Below are positions 6,796-15,109 of a DNA stretch of 39,898 bases, piece by piece. How positions within the stretch are numbered: position 1 is the first letter of the stretch; every line of letters begins with the position of its first letter. The stretch comes from a virus. The stretch lies in IMG/VR virus record IMGVR_UViG_3300009008_000094, positions 1 through 39,898 of that record. One strand, given 5' to 3'. Position numbers and translations under genes: made by a program. The notes under the pieces are model-generated. The model did not search any database and had not been told where the DNA came from. It worked only from the letters and a program-made list of their open reading frames with translations.

Positions 6796-7129
6796 TTTGT
6801 AGTTTTTCCAACTCTTTACGAAGTTGTTCGTTTTCATTTTTTAGTTCATTTTTGGTTTTTGTTCTTACTTGTGCTTTTTTAGGTTGGAACATTGCTATAA
6901 ATTCCATATCACCAATATAGGATTTATAGTCATTTTCCAAAAATGACACCACATCAAAACTAAAATAATGTAATAAGACATTATTCATAAACTCATTTAC
7001 AGAGATTTTCCTATTAGTGTTTAAGCCAAGTTCTTTTACATCTGTTTTAAAGTTTTTGACGTGTTCTTTAAGGTTTATATCTGTTTCCAGATAAAATCCA
7101 ATTTTGTCTTTATTCGTATATTCTGACAT
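6779..7129 (-). CDS. Putative DNA-binding protein with C-terminal coiled coil (116 aa)
   Basis: Residues 9-55 have a strand followed by helices (IGFYLETDINLKEHV... ISVNEFMNNVLLHYF) reminiscent of an extended ribbon-helix-helix unit. Residues 85-116 form a Lys/Glu coiled coil (ELKNENEQLRKELEKLQ). It is the first gene left of the TACGAG repeat array and is transcribed away from it, the usual place for an autoregulator, iteron-binding or partition protein. The fold assignment is tentative. Confidence 0.5.
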   Translation of the reverse strand: MSEYTNKDKIGFYLETDINLKEHVKNFKTDVKELGLNTNRKISVNEFMNNVLLHYFSFDVVSFLENDYKSYIGDMEFIAMFQPKKAQVRTKTKNELKNENEQLRKELEKLQNGKNK

Positions 7130-7325
7130 TTTTGTTTATACCTTCAGGAAAACAATCTCATAATGTTGTTTTTCTTATAGTAATTGGTTATTTTGGTTCT
7201 TTATAAAGGTTATGAAACTCATAAAATATATATATTGTAGTATATACGAATGTTTTTATTATTTAGTGATAACGATATTTAGTAGTTTGTAATATATAGC
7301 AGAATATGTATATTATAAGGCATAT

Positions 7326-7500
7326 TACGTATTTTATTATATTGTTTTATTACTACGAGATAATAACACATTTATAAAATACTACGAGATAATATATATT
7401 TTTGTATTTCTACGAGGAAATATATATTTTATAAAGTATATACGAGAATAGGCATATTAAATCATATAGATACGAGAGAGAACATAGTTATATTAAAGAA
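7326..7500 (+). repeat. TACGAG iteron-like array, 28-30-bp period
   Basis: TACGAG starts at 7354, 7383, 7411, 7441 and 7471, with a variant TACGTA at 7326; the steps are 28, 29, 28, 30 and 30. The first two units extend to TACGAGATAATA. All face the same way. CG is nearly absent elsewhere in this region, so the regularity is unlikely to be chance. Confidence 0.65.
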
Positions 7501-7587
7501 ATATGTGTAGTATTAAAGAAATATATGGAAATATGTAATATTTTCGTATATTTCTGACTATATTAGTATATATATGAACGATAGTGA

Positions 7588-7671
7588 ATATATATACTAT
7601 ATAAGGTATATACTATATAGTATATAGTACTATATAGTACTATAAGGTACTATATAGGTATATAGTATGTA
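7588..7671. repeat. TATAGTACTATA palindromes and TATA repeats
   Basis: The 12-bp palindrome TATAGTACTATA occurs at 7623-7634 and, overlapping it, 7633-7644, flanked by related ACTATATA and GGTATATA units. This may be an operator or an unwinding element; simple AT slippage is an alternative. Confidence 0.4.
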
Positions 7672-7702
7672 TATATAGGGATGATATAGATAGTGGAGTA
7701 TG

Positions 7703-7720
7703 GAAATGTTTAAATAATAG
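7703..7720 (+). promoter_or_regulatory. Late promoter (TATA box) before the terminase gene
   Basis: GAAATGTTTAAATAATAG, with TTTAAATA at 7709-7716. The ATG at 7739 is 23 bases downstream, which predicts a leaderless or nearly leaderless mRNA. The same 18-mer occurs at 28835-28852. Confidence 0.75.
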
Positions 7721-7738
7721 TAAATTCTTACAATTTGT

Positions 7739-9202
7739 ATGGAATACACGACACTCCCTGCGGGTTTCATTGAAACCTACGAAACAAAACTAGAAGACTC
7801 CCCACTCAAGCCCAGTTGGGGCAAAATCAATGCTCTATCAAATGAAGACCCCTCCATCTTCTCCAAATGGTACTTAGGCATCACTCCCTTTCACTACCAA
7901 GACCAAGTCCTAAACGACTTCTCAAAAAGGATGATTGTTTGTTCTTCTCGTCAGATTGGTAAGACCTATGTGGTGGCTATTAAAGCACTTCACTATGCAA
8001 TGTTCAATCCAGGAAAGAAGGTTCTTGTCTTTTCAAGAAACCAAAACCAATCAAAGAAGTTCCTAAGGCAGATGAGACAACTAATGTACGATGGAATGCA
8101 ACATGTCAAACACATCACAGACAAAAGCAACACATACATGAATGAGGAACCTCAATGGATGTTCCCACAAGACTTTAGTAAAACAGAACCAAACAACTCT
8201 TCAGAATTCTCACTAACTAATGGTTCAACAATAATGAGTCTCCCAGCTACAGATAGTGCTAGGGGATTTACAGGTGATTTGGTAATTGTAGATGAAGCTG
8301 GACATGTCCCAGATGAAATCTTTGAATTAGTCATAGAACCAACAGTAAGATTCACTGGTGGAACAATAATTCTTCTGTCTACTCCAAATGGACAGAAAGG
8401 CTTCTTCTATGATATCTTTGACCCAGCAGATAAAAGAACAGAACATGAATACACAAGATACTGGTGGCATTGGGAGCTCTGTCCAAATGAACACATAAGG
8501 AAAATGACAGAGGATAGAAAGAAAACCTTAGACCCACTAAGATTTGCTCAAGAGTATGAAGCACAATTCACATCAGACTCCAATGCATTCTTCCAAGCAA
8601 GAAAAGTAAAGGAAGCTATAGACAGTGACCTTCAAATCATCTATGGTGATTTAGAACAAGAGTACGTATGTGGCATAGACTATGGAGTAACCAAAAGCAA
8701 AACAGTTGTAACTCTCTCAAGACTTGATGAAAAGAGAGGAGATGTAATCCTCTGCTACCAGAAAACATTCGCTAGTGGATATGACAATGCACAACTACCA
8801 CAATTCTTGAATGATTTAGAAACAAGGTTCAACATCACAAAGTATGTTGTAGATGATTGTCCACAAGGAGAATCACCAAACCAAGCATTAGAGAGAGCAG
8901 GCAAACCAGTTAGAAGAGTTTACTTTGGAACAGAGAAGGTTGGAGCCTTCTTTAGATTCAGAACTGCTTTAAACAAAAGAATAGATGATGATTCAACTGA
9001 TGGATACAGAGTAAGGTATCCAGACATTAGAGAACTCATAAATGAAATGTTAGCAATGCAAATCAAAGATAGTAGAAGTAGAGCTGCATTCATCATAGAG
9101 AAACCTCAAGGAGGAAGTGATGATAGAATTGACAGTTTCATTCTATCCACCCTACCATTCTTAGAAGAAGAAAAGAGAGAGTTCAGGAGCTACTTAGCAT
9201 GA
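7739..9202 (+). CDS. terL: Terminase large subunit
   Basis: 487-residue DNA-packaging motor. The ATPase has Walker A CSSRQIGKT (68-76), Walker B LVIVDEAG (181-188) and a coupling motif LLSTPNG (212-218). The RNase-H-like nuclease has GIDYGVTKSKT (Asp314), VVDDCPQG (Asp372/373) and GGSDDRIDS (Asp461/462). Both engines look complete at normal length. It is first in the late operon, directly behind a TATA box. No recognisable small terminase precedes it; the coiled-coil gene that follows could play that role. Confidence 0.95.
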   Translation: MEYTTLPAGFIETYETKLEDSPLKPSWGKINALSNEDPSIFSKWYLGITPFHYQDQVLNDFSKRMIVCSSRQIGKTYVVAIKALHYAMFNPGKKVLVFSRNQNQSKKFLRQMRQLMYDGMQHVKHITDKSNTYMNEEPQWMFPQDFSKTEPNNSSEFSLTNGSTIMSLPATDSARGFTGDLVIVDEAGHVPDEIFELVIEPTVRFTGGTIILLSTPNGQKGFFYDIFDPADKRTEHEYTRYWWHWELCPNEHIRKMTEDRKKTLDPLRFAQEYEAQFTSDSNAFFQARKVKEAIDSDLQIIYGDLEQEYVCGIDYGVTKSKTVVTLSRLDEKRGDVILCYQKTFASGYDNAQLPQFLNDLETRFNITKYVVDDCPQGESPNQALERAGKPVRRVYFGTEKVGAFFRFRTALNKRIDDDSTDGYRVRYPDIRELINEMLAMQIKDSRSRAAFIIEKPQGGSDDRIDSFILSTLPFLEEEKREFRSYLA

Positions 9203-9501
9203 GAGACGAAATAGAAAAACAAATCAAAGACAAGGAAAAGAATATCAAAAGAGTTCAAGAGAACATCAAGATAGAAGAAGAGAAAATTAAACTACAAATG
9301 AAAAATCCTAGACCAATCAATCCACAGTTTGAATTTGAATTAGATGAAGCCTATATCAAAATTGTTGTGAAGAGTTTAGAACTTGAATGGAAACGAAAGA
9401 AAGAAGATATGCTTGATGCAGTTAAATCTGCTAAGGAATCTGTAAAGGAACTCAAAAAAGAACTATCCCAAACAGAGGAAAGAAGAGACTACACAGGATA
9501 A
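9199..9501 (+). CDS. Coiled-coil protein (100 aa), possible packaging accessory
   Basis: Almost entirely Lys/Glu heptads (two long helices around 1-35 and 60-95). The start overlaps the terminase stop by four bases and its own stop overlaps the next ATG. The position suggests a packaging or connector accessory, perhaps a small-terminase analogue; no family recognised. Confidence 0.6.
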   Translation: MRDEIEKQIKDKEKNIKRVQENIKIEEEKIKLQMKNPRPINPQFEFELDEAYIKIVVKSLELEWKRKKEDMLDAVKSAKESVKELKKELSQTEERRDYTG

Positions 9502-9794
9502 TGGTAAATAGACTTTACAAAAAACTAACCAAAAATGAAGAGGTAATGCTTTGGAAAGAAACCATGCAAGTTTGGAGAGACCACCCAAGATGGTTTCTTG
9601 AGAACTTTGAAAAACTTCCAGAGTATAAAGTTTCTTGGAACAACTATAGCAGAGTAAGGATACAATGTCCAGAATGTTTAGAGTTTAATTACCCAAGAGT
9701 AGAGAAATGCAAGCAATGCCATTCACCACTCAAAAATAAGAAAACTCATACGTTTGGAGTGGGAATTCCACCAAAATCAGCTCAAAATGTCTAA
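9501..9794 (+). CDS. Zinc-ribbon protein (97 aa)
   Basis: CPEC (about 55-58) and CKQC (about 70-73) form a zinc ribbon in the C-terminal half, after an aromatic-rich helix (KETMQVWRDHPRWFLENF). It sits between terminase and portal, so it may assist packaging or transcription of the late operon. Confidence 0.65.
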   Translation: MVNRLYKKLTKNEEVMLWKETMQVWRDHPRWFLENFEKLPEYKVSWNNYSRVRIQCPECLEFNYPRVEKCKQCHSPLKNKKTHTFGVGIPPKSAQNV

Positions 9795-9824
9795 AAATAG
9801 GGCTAAAATCCCTTTAAAATAGAA

Positions 9825-9857
9825 ACATTTATAAACTAAAAGTATCCTTATATAATA
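9825..9857 (+). promoter_or_regulatory. Possible promoter before the portal gene
   Basis: The 107-base gap contains ACATTTATAAAC (9825-9836) and TTATATAATA (9848-9857); the second core lies about 45 bases before the portal ATG. Neither is the full 18-base promoter, so this may be a weaker or different class. Confidence 0.35.
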
Positions 9858-9901
9858 GTGTAGTAAAAGATGTTTTTACTACTTATATTGGATTAATCAC
9901 A

Positions 9902-11173
9902 ATGGAAATCGTATATAACGATGAAATACTTCAGAGGGCTTCTCGGGGGTACATCCAAGGCTACTATGCTGAGGACCAAGCTACTGCCGACAAGCCTTCA
10001 TTACACACACTTCTAAGAGCTTACCGAGAGGAGCCTACTGTTCAAGCAGGCATCAAGGCACTAGCAGATGAAATAGTGAAAAATGGGTATGTCATAAAAG
10101 GCGTAGATAAAAAACTAACCAAAAGGGTCGAGAAAGAACTTAAAGGTAAGTTTAGATTTAAGAGACTCTTAAGAAGAATAGTTTACAACTCTTTGATTTA
10201 TGGAAACTCATTCATAGAACTCACATACAAAGGTAACGCTGTTAGTGAACTACATCTACTTGAAACAGAAGAGATGAGTATTATTGCAGATGAGCATGGT
10301 GAAGTTATAGCTTATGAACAAGAACACGAAGGAAAGAAAGTTCAGTTTAGTACTGATGAATGTGTTCACTTAAGTATCAACAACATCACAAGTGGTATGT
10401 GGGGTGAAGCAGACATAAAGACACTGTATTCAACAATTGCTTTAAAACAATTCCTTGAAGGTTTTATTACAAACCTCTTCAGATTCAACAAATTTAGAGA
10501 TGCATGGAGTATCAAGGAAGCAGATGAAGTACAAATCAAAAACTTTGTTAATGACCTTAAGTTAGCAAGAGACCAGCCAGAGAAAGAACTTGTTATAGAT
10601 GGCGAGATATCAAAGATAGCTGGTAGAGAAATTAAGGACATAAATAACTTAGTAGACCTTCTGAATTATACACGACAACAAATCCTAACATTACTAAGGG
10701 TACCACCAATCATTGCTGGTATCCCAGACAATTCAAATAGGAGCAACTCTGAAGTTCAATCTAGAAAAGCATTTGATGGTAGAGTCACATCTCTACAAGA
10801 TGTAATAGAAGATGAATTTACTTTAGAGTTATTCCCAAAACTAGGTTGGGCTAATGCAGAATTCACATTTGCACCAATCGATAAAAGAGCAGAGAAAGAC
10901 GATATTGAAATCGCTGTTGCTCTTAAAAACTTGGGCTTAGACAATGACTCTTTGTTGCAGTATATCAAAGATGTTGGAATCCAACTACGAGACGGAGCAA
11001 CACTTGAGAATACAGCAACAGGTCCAGACCCATTCCCACCAAGCAGAAAACCAGTCGACAAATCTGCAGAGATGGATGAGAAGACGGGTGAAGAATCCAC
11101 AACAAGAGAAGACCAACTAGAAAGGTCTGAAGCAGTCTTAGACCAATATGCAGAAGAGGTACTTAACAGATGA
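9902..11173 (+). CDS. Portal protein
   Basis: 423-residue protein of the HK97-type portal family. It has an N-terminal alpha/beta body (ALADEIVKNGY), a YGNSFIEL strand typical of portals near residue 102, a long stem region, LLRVPPIIAG (about 264-273) before an SEVQSRKAF helix, and an acidic disordered tail. Twelve copies would form the DNA channel at one capsid vertex. Place after terminase and before protease supports the call. Confidence 0.9.
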   Translation: MEIVYNDEILQRASRGYIQGYYAEDQATADKPSLHTLLRAYREEPTVQAGIKALADEIVKNGYVIKGVDKKLTKRVEKELKGKFRFKRLLRRIVYNSLIYGNSFIELTYKGNAVSELHLLETEEMSIIADEHGEVIAYEQEHEGKKVQFSTDECVHLSINNITSGMWGEADIKTLYSTIALKQFLEGFITNLFRFNKFRDAWSIKEADEVQIKNFVNDLKLARDQPEKELVIDGEISKIAGREIKDINNLVDLLNYTRQQILTLLRVPPIIAGIPDNSNRSNSEVQSRKAFDGRVTSLQDVIEDEFTLELFPKLGWANAEFTFAPIDKRAEKDDIEIAVALKNLGLDNDSLLQYIKDVGIQLRDGATLENTATGPDPFPPSRKPVDKSAEMDEKTGEESTTREDQLERSEAVLDQYAEEVLNR

Positions 11174-11406
11174 TAGCATTCACCAAAGTAAAAATTATTA
11201 AAGTACCAAATGTAGAAGAGCTTAATGCAATTCTATTTGACATACAACAAGAAAAAGTAAACATTGTAAAAGTAGATTACATGACAACACTTCCAGATGG
11301 AACAATGTACTTTTCAGTTCAGTATCATGCAAACATAGATACAGATTTAGAGAAGTTGGAAAGTGTTGAAGAAACGCAAGAAGAGAACCTAGAGGAAGGA
11401 ACATAA
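11170..11406 (+). CDS. Small hypothetical protein after portal (78 aa)
   Basis: Alpha/beta N-terminal 60 residues (VKIIKVPNVEELNAIL...) and an acidic tail. It overlaps the portal stop by four bases. No recognised motif; probably a head-module accessory. Confidence 0.6.
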   Translation: MIAFTKVKIIKVPNVEELNAILFDIQQEKVNIVKVDYMTTLPDGTMYFSVQYHANIDTDLEKLESVEETQEENLEEGT

Positions 11407-11418
11407 AAACTACTTAAA

Positions 11419-12144
11419 ATGCCAATTGAAATTTTAAAGAAACTACCAAAGAAGGCAAGACAGATTTGGGAATCTGCATATGCTGCTGCAAAAGAAAAGT
11501 ATGGTCCAGAGAGAGCAGCAAAGATAGCATGGGCTGCAGTTAAAAAGAAATACAAGAAGAAGGATGACAAGTGGGTAGCAAGGTCTGAATCATTCATAGC
11601 AAAATCTGAAAAGATTCTTTGTAGGTCAGAACTTGGTGACATTTCAAACGATTACTTTGTAGAAGGAATCTTAGCAACTAGTCAAGTTCAAAAAGATAAT
11701 GTAAAACTAACCAATGAATTATTTAATGAGATAGTAAATGACTTCAATTCAAATAAACTATTCTCACCAAAAGCAGATATTGAACATGTTGGTTCATTAA
11801 AGGAAAAAGGCTTTAAAGTTGACATACCAGAGACAGATGAAGATATCATGAGATTTGTTGAACTTGATGTTAGACAACTAGATGATGGTACTTATGGATT
11901 GTATGGAAAAGCACAACTAGATAGAACTGTTAAAAACTTTGAGAAGATTTGGTACAAATTACAGAACAAGTTCTATGATTCTTTTAGCATAGAGATTTAT
12001 CCTAAACAAGGAACTAAGAAAATCAATAGAACAGAGGATGGAAAGATTATTGAAGAGTGGTATGGTGGCACTCTTAAAAAAGCAACCATAACAGGTAAGC
12101 CAGTTGATAGAAAGGCTAGCATAACCAAGATTGAGAAAAGATGA
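11419..12144 (+). CDS. ChaB domain fused to prohead maturation protease
   Basis: Residues 3-50 match ChaB (LPKKARQIWESAYAAAKEKYG... AAKIAWAAVKKKY), a small helical domain known from bacteria and viruses. From residue 75 on it resembles a prohead protease: FVEGILATSQV strand, ADIEHVGS (candidate catalytic His123) and YDSFSIEIYP (candidate Ser188 or Ser190). The protease would cleave scaffold and coat during head maturation. The ATG-TGA overlap with the next gene couples translation. Confidence 0.8.
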   Translation: MPIEILKKLPKKARQIWESAYAAAKEKYGPERAAKIAWAAVKKKYKKKDDKWVARSESFIAKSEKILCRSELGDISNDYFVEGILATSQVQKDNVKLTNELFNEIVNDFNSNKLFSPKADIEHVGSLKEKGFKVDIPETDEDIMRFVELDVRQLDDGTYGLYGKAQLDRTVKNFEKIWYKLQNKFYDSFSIEIYPKQGTKKINRTEDGKIIEEWYGGTLKKATITGKPVDRKASITKIEKR

Positions 12145-12896
12145 ATGGACAACCAAAAGTATTAGTAGCTTGTCCAACATATGAAGGTAAGAACTACTGT
12201 GTTGACAAGTGGATAAAACAAGTAAAAGAACTTAACTATAGCAACTACGATATCTTATTGGTGGATAATACTAATGATGGTGGAAAAAATGCTAAGTGGT
12301 TAAGTGAAACATATGGCATAGAAGTAATACATCACTATGACAAAACTTATCCTGATGTTAAATACCTTATGGCTAAATGCAATGAAATCATAAGGAAAAG
12401 AGTGCTAGATAAAGGTTATGACTATTTATTTAGTCTTGAAGCAGATGTGATGTTAAAGAACCAAAACGTAATAGCAAAATTCATAAACTATGGGATACCA
12501 GTAGTATCTGGTGTTTATGATATAGGACCTATTGGATATTCATATCCTTTAATTCAACAGTTCTTTAAGAATGTTGAGGGTGGACCTGAAAGATATTTTT
12601 CACGTCAATTGTTTTGGGAAGAAATATATGAACACATGAATGGTAAAGTGAAACAAGTTTATGCTTGTGGTATTGGATGTACCTTGATTGACCAAATTGT
12701 CTTAAGCAAGATTAAATTTAGGGTAGATTATGGACACAAACATGTGCATGCAGACTCAATGTTTTACAAAGACTTAGCTGGGCTTAAAGTTGATGCATAT
12801 CAAGATACAGCAGAATATTGCACACACCTAAGAAATCAAACTTGGGATGAAGTGTATGCTATTCGAGGAATTGAATTTGAAAAGGAAGTTAAATAA
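12141..12896 (+). CDS. Glycosyltransferase, GT-A fold (family 2-like)
   Basis: 251 residues. Opens with VLVACPTYEGKNYC and VDNTND, then YLFSLEADVML (acidic metal site around 100-102) and ACGIGCTLI. Clearly a paralogue of the 35252-35932 enzyme, sharing the TY-x-GK-x-YC start, the E-x-D site, the GCG-x-GC-x-LI segment and a C-terminal TWDEV/DWQEV motif. It transfers sugar from a nucleotide sugar to an unknown acceptor. Insertion between protease and scaffold genes suggests the target may be a virion protein. Confidence 0.8.
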   Translation: MNGQPKVLVACPTYEGKNYCVDKWIKQVKELNYSNYDILLVDNTNDGGKNAKWLSETYGIEVIHHYDKTYPDVKYLMAKCNEIIRKRVLDKGYDYLFSLEADVMLKNQNVIAKFINYGIPVVSGVYDIGPIGYSYPLIQQFFKNVEGGPERYFSRQLFWEEIYEHMNGKVKQVYACGIGCTLIDQIVLSKIKFRVDYGHKHVHADSMFYKDLAGLKVDAYQDTAEYCTHLRNQTWDEVYAIRGIEFEKEVK

Positions 12897-12897
12897 A

Positions 12898-13353
12898 ATG
12901 GATGAAAAAAGAACAAATGAAGAGAGAACAGATGAAGAGATTAATGAGGAGCGTTTAGATTTGAGCAAGACAAGAGGACATCCTCATGGCTTTAAAGATA
13001 TTGAAAAATTAAAAGAATTAATTAAAGATACAGATAAGCAGATATGGTATGAAAAACAACTTGCTAAAATAGATGAAAAGAAGTTTGAACTTATGACTAA
13101 GTACCCAAAGAAAGTAAATATAGATTTTGAATATGAAGGTACTGATGAATGGACAAACCTTGCAAGGGAATATCATGCATTAAAGATGGAACCAACTTTA
13201 ATTGAACATGAAATGCAGATTAAATCTTTAGAAGATAGGAAAGAAGGGTTTGAAAAGATGATTGAAACTGCTGAGTTAGAAAAGGATGAAACTAAAGAAT
13301 TAAAAGAACAAATCAAAAATAGAAAGGTGAAAGAAGATGGAAACGGAAAATAA
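12898..13353 (+). CDS. Charged coiled-coil protein, head module (151 aa)
   Basis: Start at MDEKRTNEER (12898), one base after the glycosyltransferase stop; an upstream in-frame start would overlap that gene. Mostly Lys/Glu helices. With the next gene it is placed where scaffolding proteins lie. Confidence 0.6.
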   Translation: MDEKRTNEERTDEEINEERLDLSKTRGHPHGFKDIEKLKELIKDTDKQIWYEKQLAKIDEKKFELMTKYPKKVNIDFEYEGTDEWTNLAREYHALKMEPTLIEHEMQIKSLEDRKEGFEKMIETAELEKDETKELKEQIKNRKVKEDGNGK

Positions 13354-13777
13354 AGAAAAGGAAACACCAAAAGAAGAACTTACTACAGAAGAAATAGCAA
13401 AAATAGATAAAGAGATTGCTGATGATGCTACAAAGAAATTAGAAACTGCTAAGAAAGAAATTAAAGAAGAAGTTAAAACAGAAATAAAGGAAGCAGAAGA
13501 ACAAGTGAAAGAAAAAGAGAGAGTAGCACAAGTAGAGGAACAAAACAAATCATACTCAAACGAGATTGAAGCGATTAAGAAACAGAATGAAGAATTAAAC
13601 AAAAAGATTGAAGAAATTAGCACACAAAGAAAAGGTTTAGTATCAAGTGAAAATCCTAATAAAGAACCACAAAAGAAGGAACCAACTTCAGAAGAAATAA
13701 TTGAGTTGGCAAATGACAATGCTGGAGATAGACATGAGATGGAAATGATGCTAAAAAAGACATTGGGGTTAATTTAA
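13337..13777 (+). CDS. Probable scaffolding protein (146 aa)
   Basis: Extremely Lys/Glu-rich helical protein with a long coiled coil (about 15-95), a Pro/Lys hinge, and an amphipathic C-terminal helix that could bind coat. It lies immediately before the coat gene, the normal scaffold position. It overlaps the preceding frame by 17 bases. Assignment rests on composition and position. Confidence 0.6.
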   Translation: METENKEKETPKEELTTEEIAKIDKEIADDATKKLETAKKEIKEEVKTEIKEAEEQVKEKERVAQVEEQNKSYSNEIEAIKKQNEELNKKIEEISTQRKGLVSSENPNKEPQKKEPTSEEIIELANDNAGDRHEMEMMLKKTLGLI

Positions 13778-13794
13778 TCATACTAAAATTTATT

Positions 13795-13799
13795 GGAGG
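13795..13799 (+). promoter_or_regulatory. Strong ribosome binding site of the coat gene
   Basis: GGAGG six bases from the ATG at 13805; this decides the coat start against an in-frame TTG at 13793. Confidence 0.75.
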
Positions 13800-13804
13800 A
13801 TAAA

Positions 13805-14719
13805 ATGAGTGAAAAATTATTGTTAAGAGCATTCCCAACAAATACTTTTGATTCGGCTGAAGCAGCTGCAGGGTATTTAAATCCACAGATTTGGAACAGA
13901 AAGATTGAAGAATTTGCACAAGCAAATTTAGTCATAGCTCCCTTGGGAATACAAAATGATGAGTTGTTTAACAAGCCAGGAACTCAATTGAACATTGCAG
14001 TAGATGCAGCCATAGTGGCAGAAGCACTAACTGAGACCACTTCAATTCCAGTTTCATCTCTTAGTTACACACAAGTAACTGTAACGCCAACAGAATATGG
14101 TGGTGCATTCCAGATTACTAGGAAAGAGATTGATAGGGCATTTAACAACTTACTAGATGAAAAAGCAGCTTCTGCAGGATATGCATTGGCTAAAATAAAA
14201 GATTCAACTATTTATGCTGCATTAGTATCAGGTACTGGTAGTACAATATATCCAAATAGTGTTACAGTCGATACAGACTTAGCATCTACAGATATAATGA
14301 GCACAGACTTGATTGCAGATGGTATAAATGCATTGAGATTAAATGATAGAGAAGCAAGGTATTTGGTTGTACATCCATACCAAGAGAATGAACTATTGAA
14401 GACTTCTGACTTCATTGATGCTAGCAAATATGGTGGCAGAGAAGTAGTTATGAATGGAGAAATTGGTAAGTATCTTGGATTGAGAGTATTCTCAACTACA
14501 CAAGCAACTACAGCTGGTGTTGGAATTACAAGTTCTGATACAGGTTATAACGCATTAATCTTAGGACCAAGGTCTTTTGTTATTGCAAGAAAGAGAGCAC
14601 CAACAATTGATACAAAATATGAGCCATTGGATAGAGCATTCACTGTAGCATATGTTGAAGATTGGGCAGCTTCCGTATTGAATGCAAATGAAATTGTTAC
14701 AATGGTAACATATGCATAA
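13805..14719 (+). CDS. Major capsid protein (HK97 fold)
   Basis: 304 residues from MSEKLLLRAF. Typical coat layout: an N-terminal arm (NPQIWNRKIEEFAQANLVI), an E-loop region rich in Thr/Ser with SYTQVTVTPTEYGGAFQIT, the spine helix (DEKAASAGYALAKIKDSTIYAAL), and a C-terminal A-domain (YLVVHPYQENELLK... ALILGPRSFVIARKRAP). The best ribosome binding site in the head module and the terminators behind it fit the most abundant protein. Confidence 0.9.
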   Translation: MSEKLLLRAFPTNTFDSAEAAAGYLNPQIWNRKIEEFAQANLVIAPLGIQNDELFNKPGTQLNIAVDAAIVAEALTETTSIPVSSLSYTQVTVTPTEYGGAFQITRKEIDRAFNNLLDEKAASAGYALAKIKDSTIYAALVSGTGSTIYPNSVTVDTDLASTDIMSTDLIADGINALRLNDREARYLVVHPYQENELLKTSDFIDASKYGGREVVMNGEIGKYLGLRVFSTTQATTAGVGITSSDTGYNALILGPRSFVIARKRAPTIDTKYEPLDRAFTVAYVEDWAASVLNANEIVTMVTYA

Positions 14720-14734
14720 ATACAACTTTAAATT

Positions 14735-14760
14735 GAGAGATTCAATTCTCTCTTTTTTTA
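14735..14760 (+). terminator. Hairpin/T-run terminator after the coat gene
   Basis: GAGAGA and TCTCTC with a 6-base loop, followed by seven T. It lies 15 bases after the coat stop. Archaeal RNA polymerase can stop on the T-run alone. Confidence 0.65.
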
Positions 14761-14772
14761 TTATTATAAACT

Positions 14773-14798
14773 CTTACCAATGCAATTGGTAAGTTTTA
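14773..14798 (+). terminator. Second hairpin, perfect 9-bp stem, after the coat gene
   Basis: CTTACCAAT and ATTGGTAAG around a 3-base loop, then TTTT. Either a tandem terminator or an RNA-processing/stability hairpin for the coat message. Confidence 0.55.
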
Positions 14799-14845
14799 AT
14801 TGTCTGTAATCGACATCTAATTATAAACCCGAAGAGGAAAACTAA

Positions 14846-15109
14846 ATGGCAAATGATATTATTATCAAAGACCCACACACAGGCCTACCAGCTAAAGTAA
14901 CAGATAACAATTTACATGTTATGAACTTTGGAACACTTGTTCCAGAAGAGTATGACTATATTGCTTTAACATATGTAGCAAGTGGAGATGGAGAGGGAGA
15001 AGTCGAGACAGTAGTCTATAAAAGTGGAGGTTCTGGCGGAACAACTGTAGCTACATTAACATTAACCTATAATTCTGATGATGAAGTAGCAACTGTAACC
15101 AAATCATAA
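14846..15109 (+). CDS. Small beta-rich structural protein (87 aa)
   Basis: Starts MANDIIIKDPHTGLPAKV and has a Gly/Ser-rich centre with alternating Thr/Val strands, like small fibre- or capsid-associated proteins found just before fibre genes. GAGG site before the ATG; the stop overlaps the next ATG. Confidence 0.6.
   Translation: MANDIIIKDPHTGLPAKVTDNNLHVMNFGTLVPEEYDYIALTYVASGDGEGEVETVVYKSGGSGGTTVATLTLTYNSDDEVATVTKS

Larger units (their letters stand above)
7130..7738. other. Divergent gene-free control region, candidate replication origin
   Basis: About 600 bases of extremely AT-rich DNA between the leftward early block and the rightward late block. Six TACGAG-type motifs lie at 28-30-base steps, then TATAGTACTATA palindromes, then the terminase promoter. 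No gene is visible. The combination of iterons, easily melted DNA and divergent promoters fits an origin and/or a master control region. Confidence 0.55.

Noticed and set aside
7326-7500. CRISPR array
   Set aside because: Spacing is regular, but the conserved part is only about 6-12 bases and units have no unique spacers between long repeats; iterons fit better.
13300-13719. Minus-strand Phe/Ser-rich frame opposite the scaffold gene
   Set aside because: An antisense artefact of Lys/Glu codons; looks like a membrane protein only because AAA/GAA read backwards as Phe.
13793-13804. Upstream TTG start for the coat gene
   Set aside because: It overlaps the GGAGG ribosome site itself; ATG at 13805 is correctly spaced.
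14773-14798. Riboswitch in the gap behind the coat gene
   Set aside because: Only simple hairpins with T-runs are visible; no conserved ligand-binding core.
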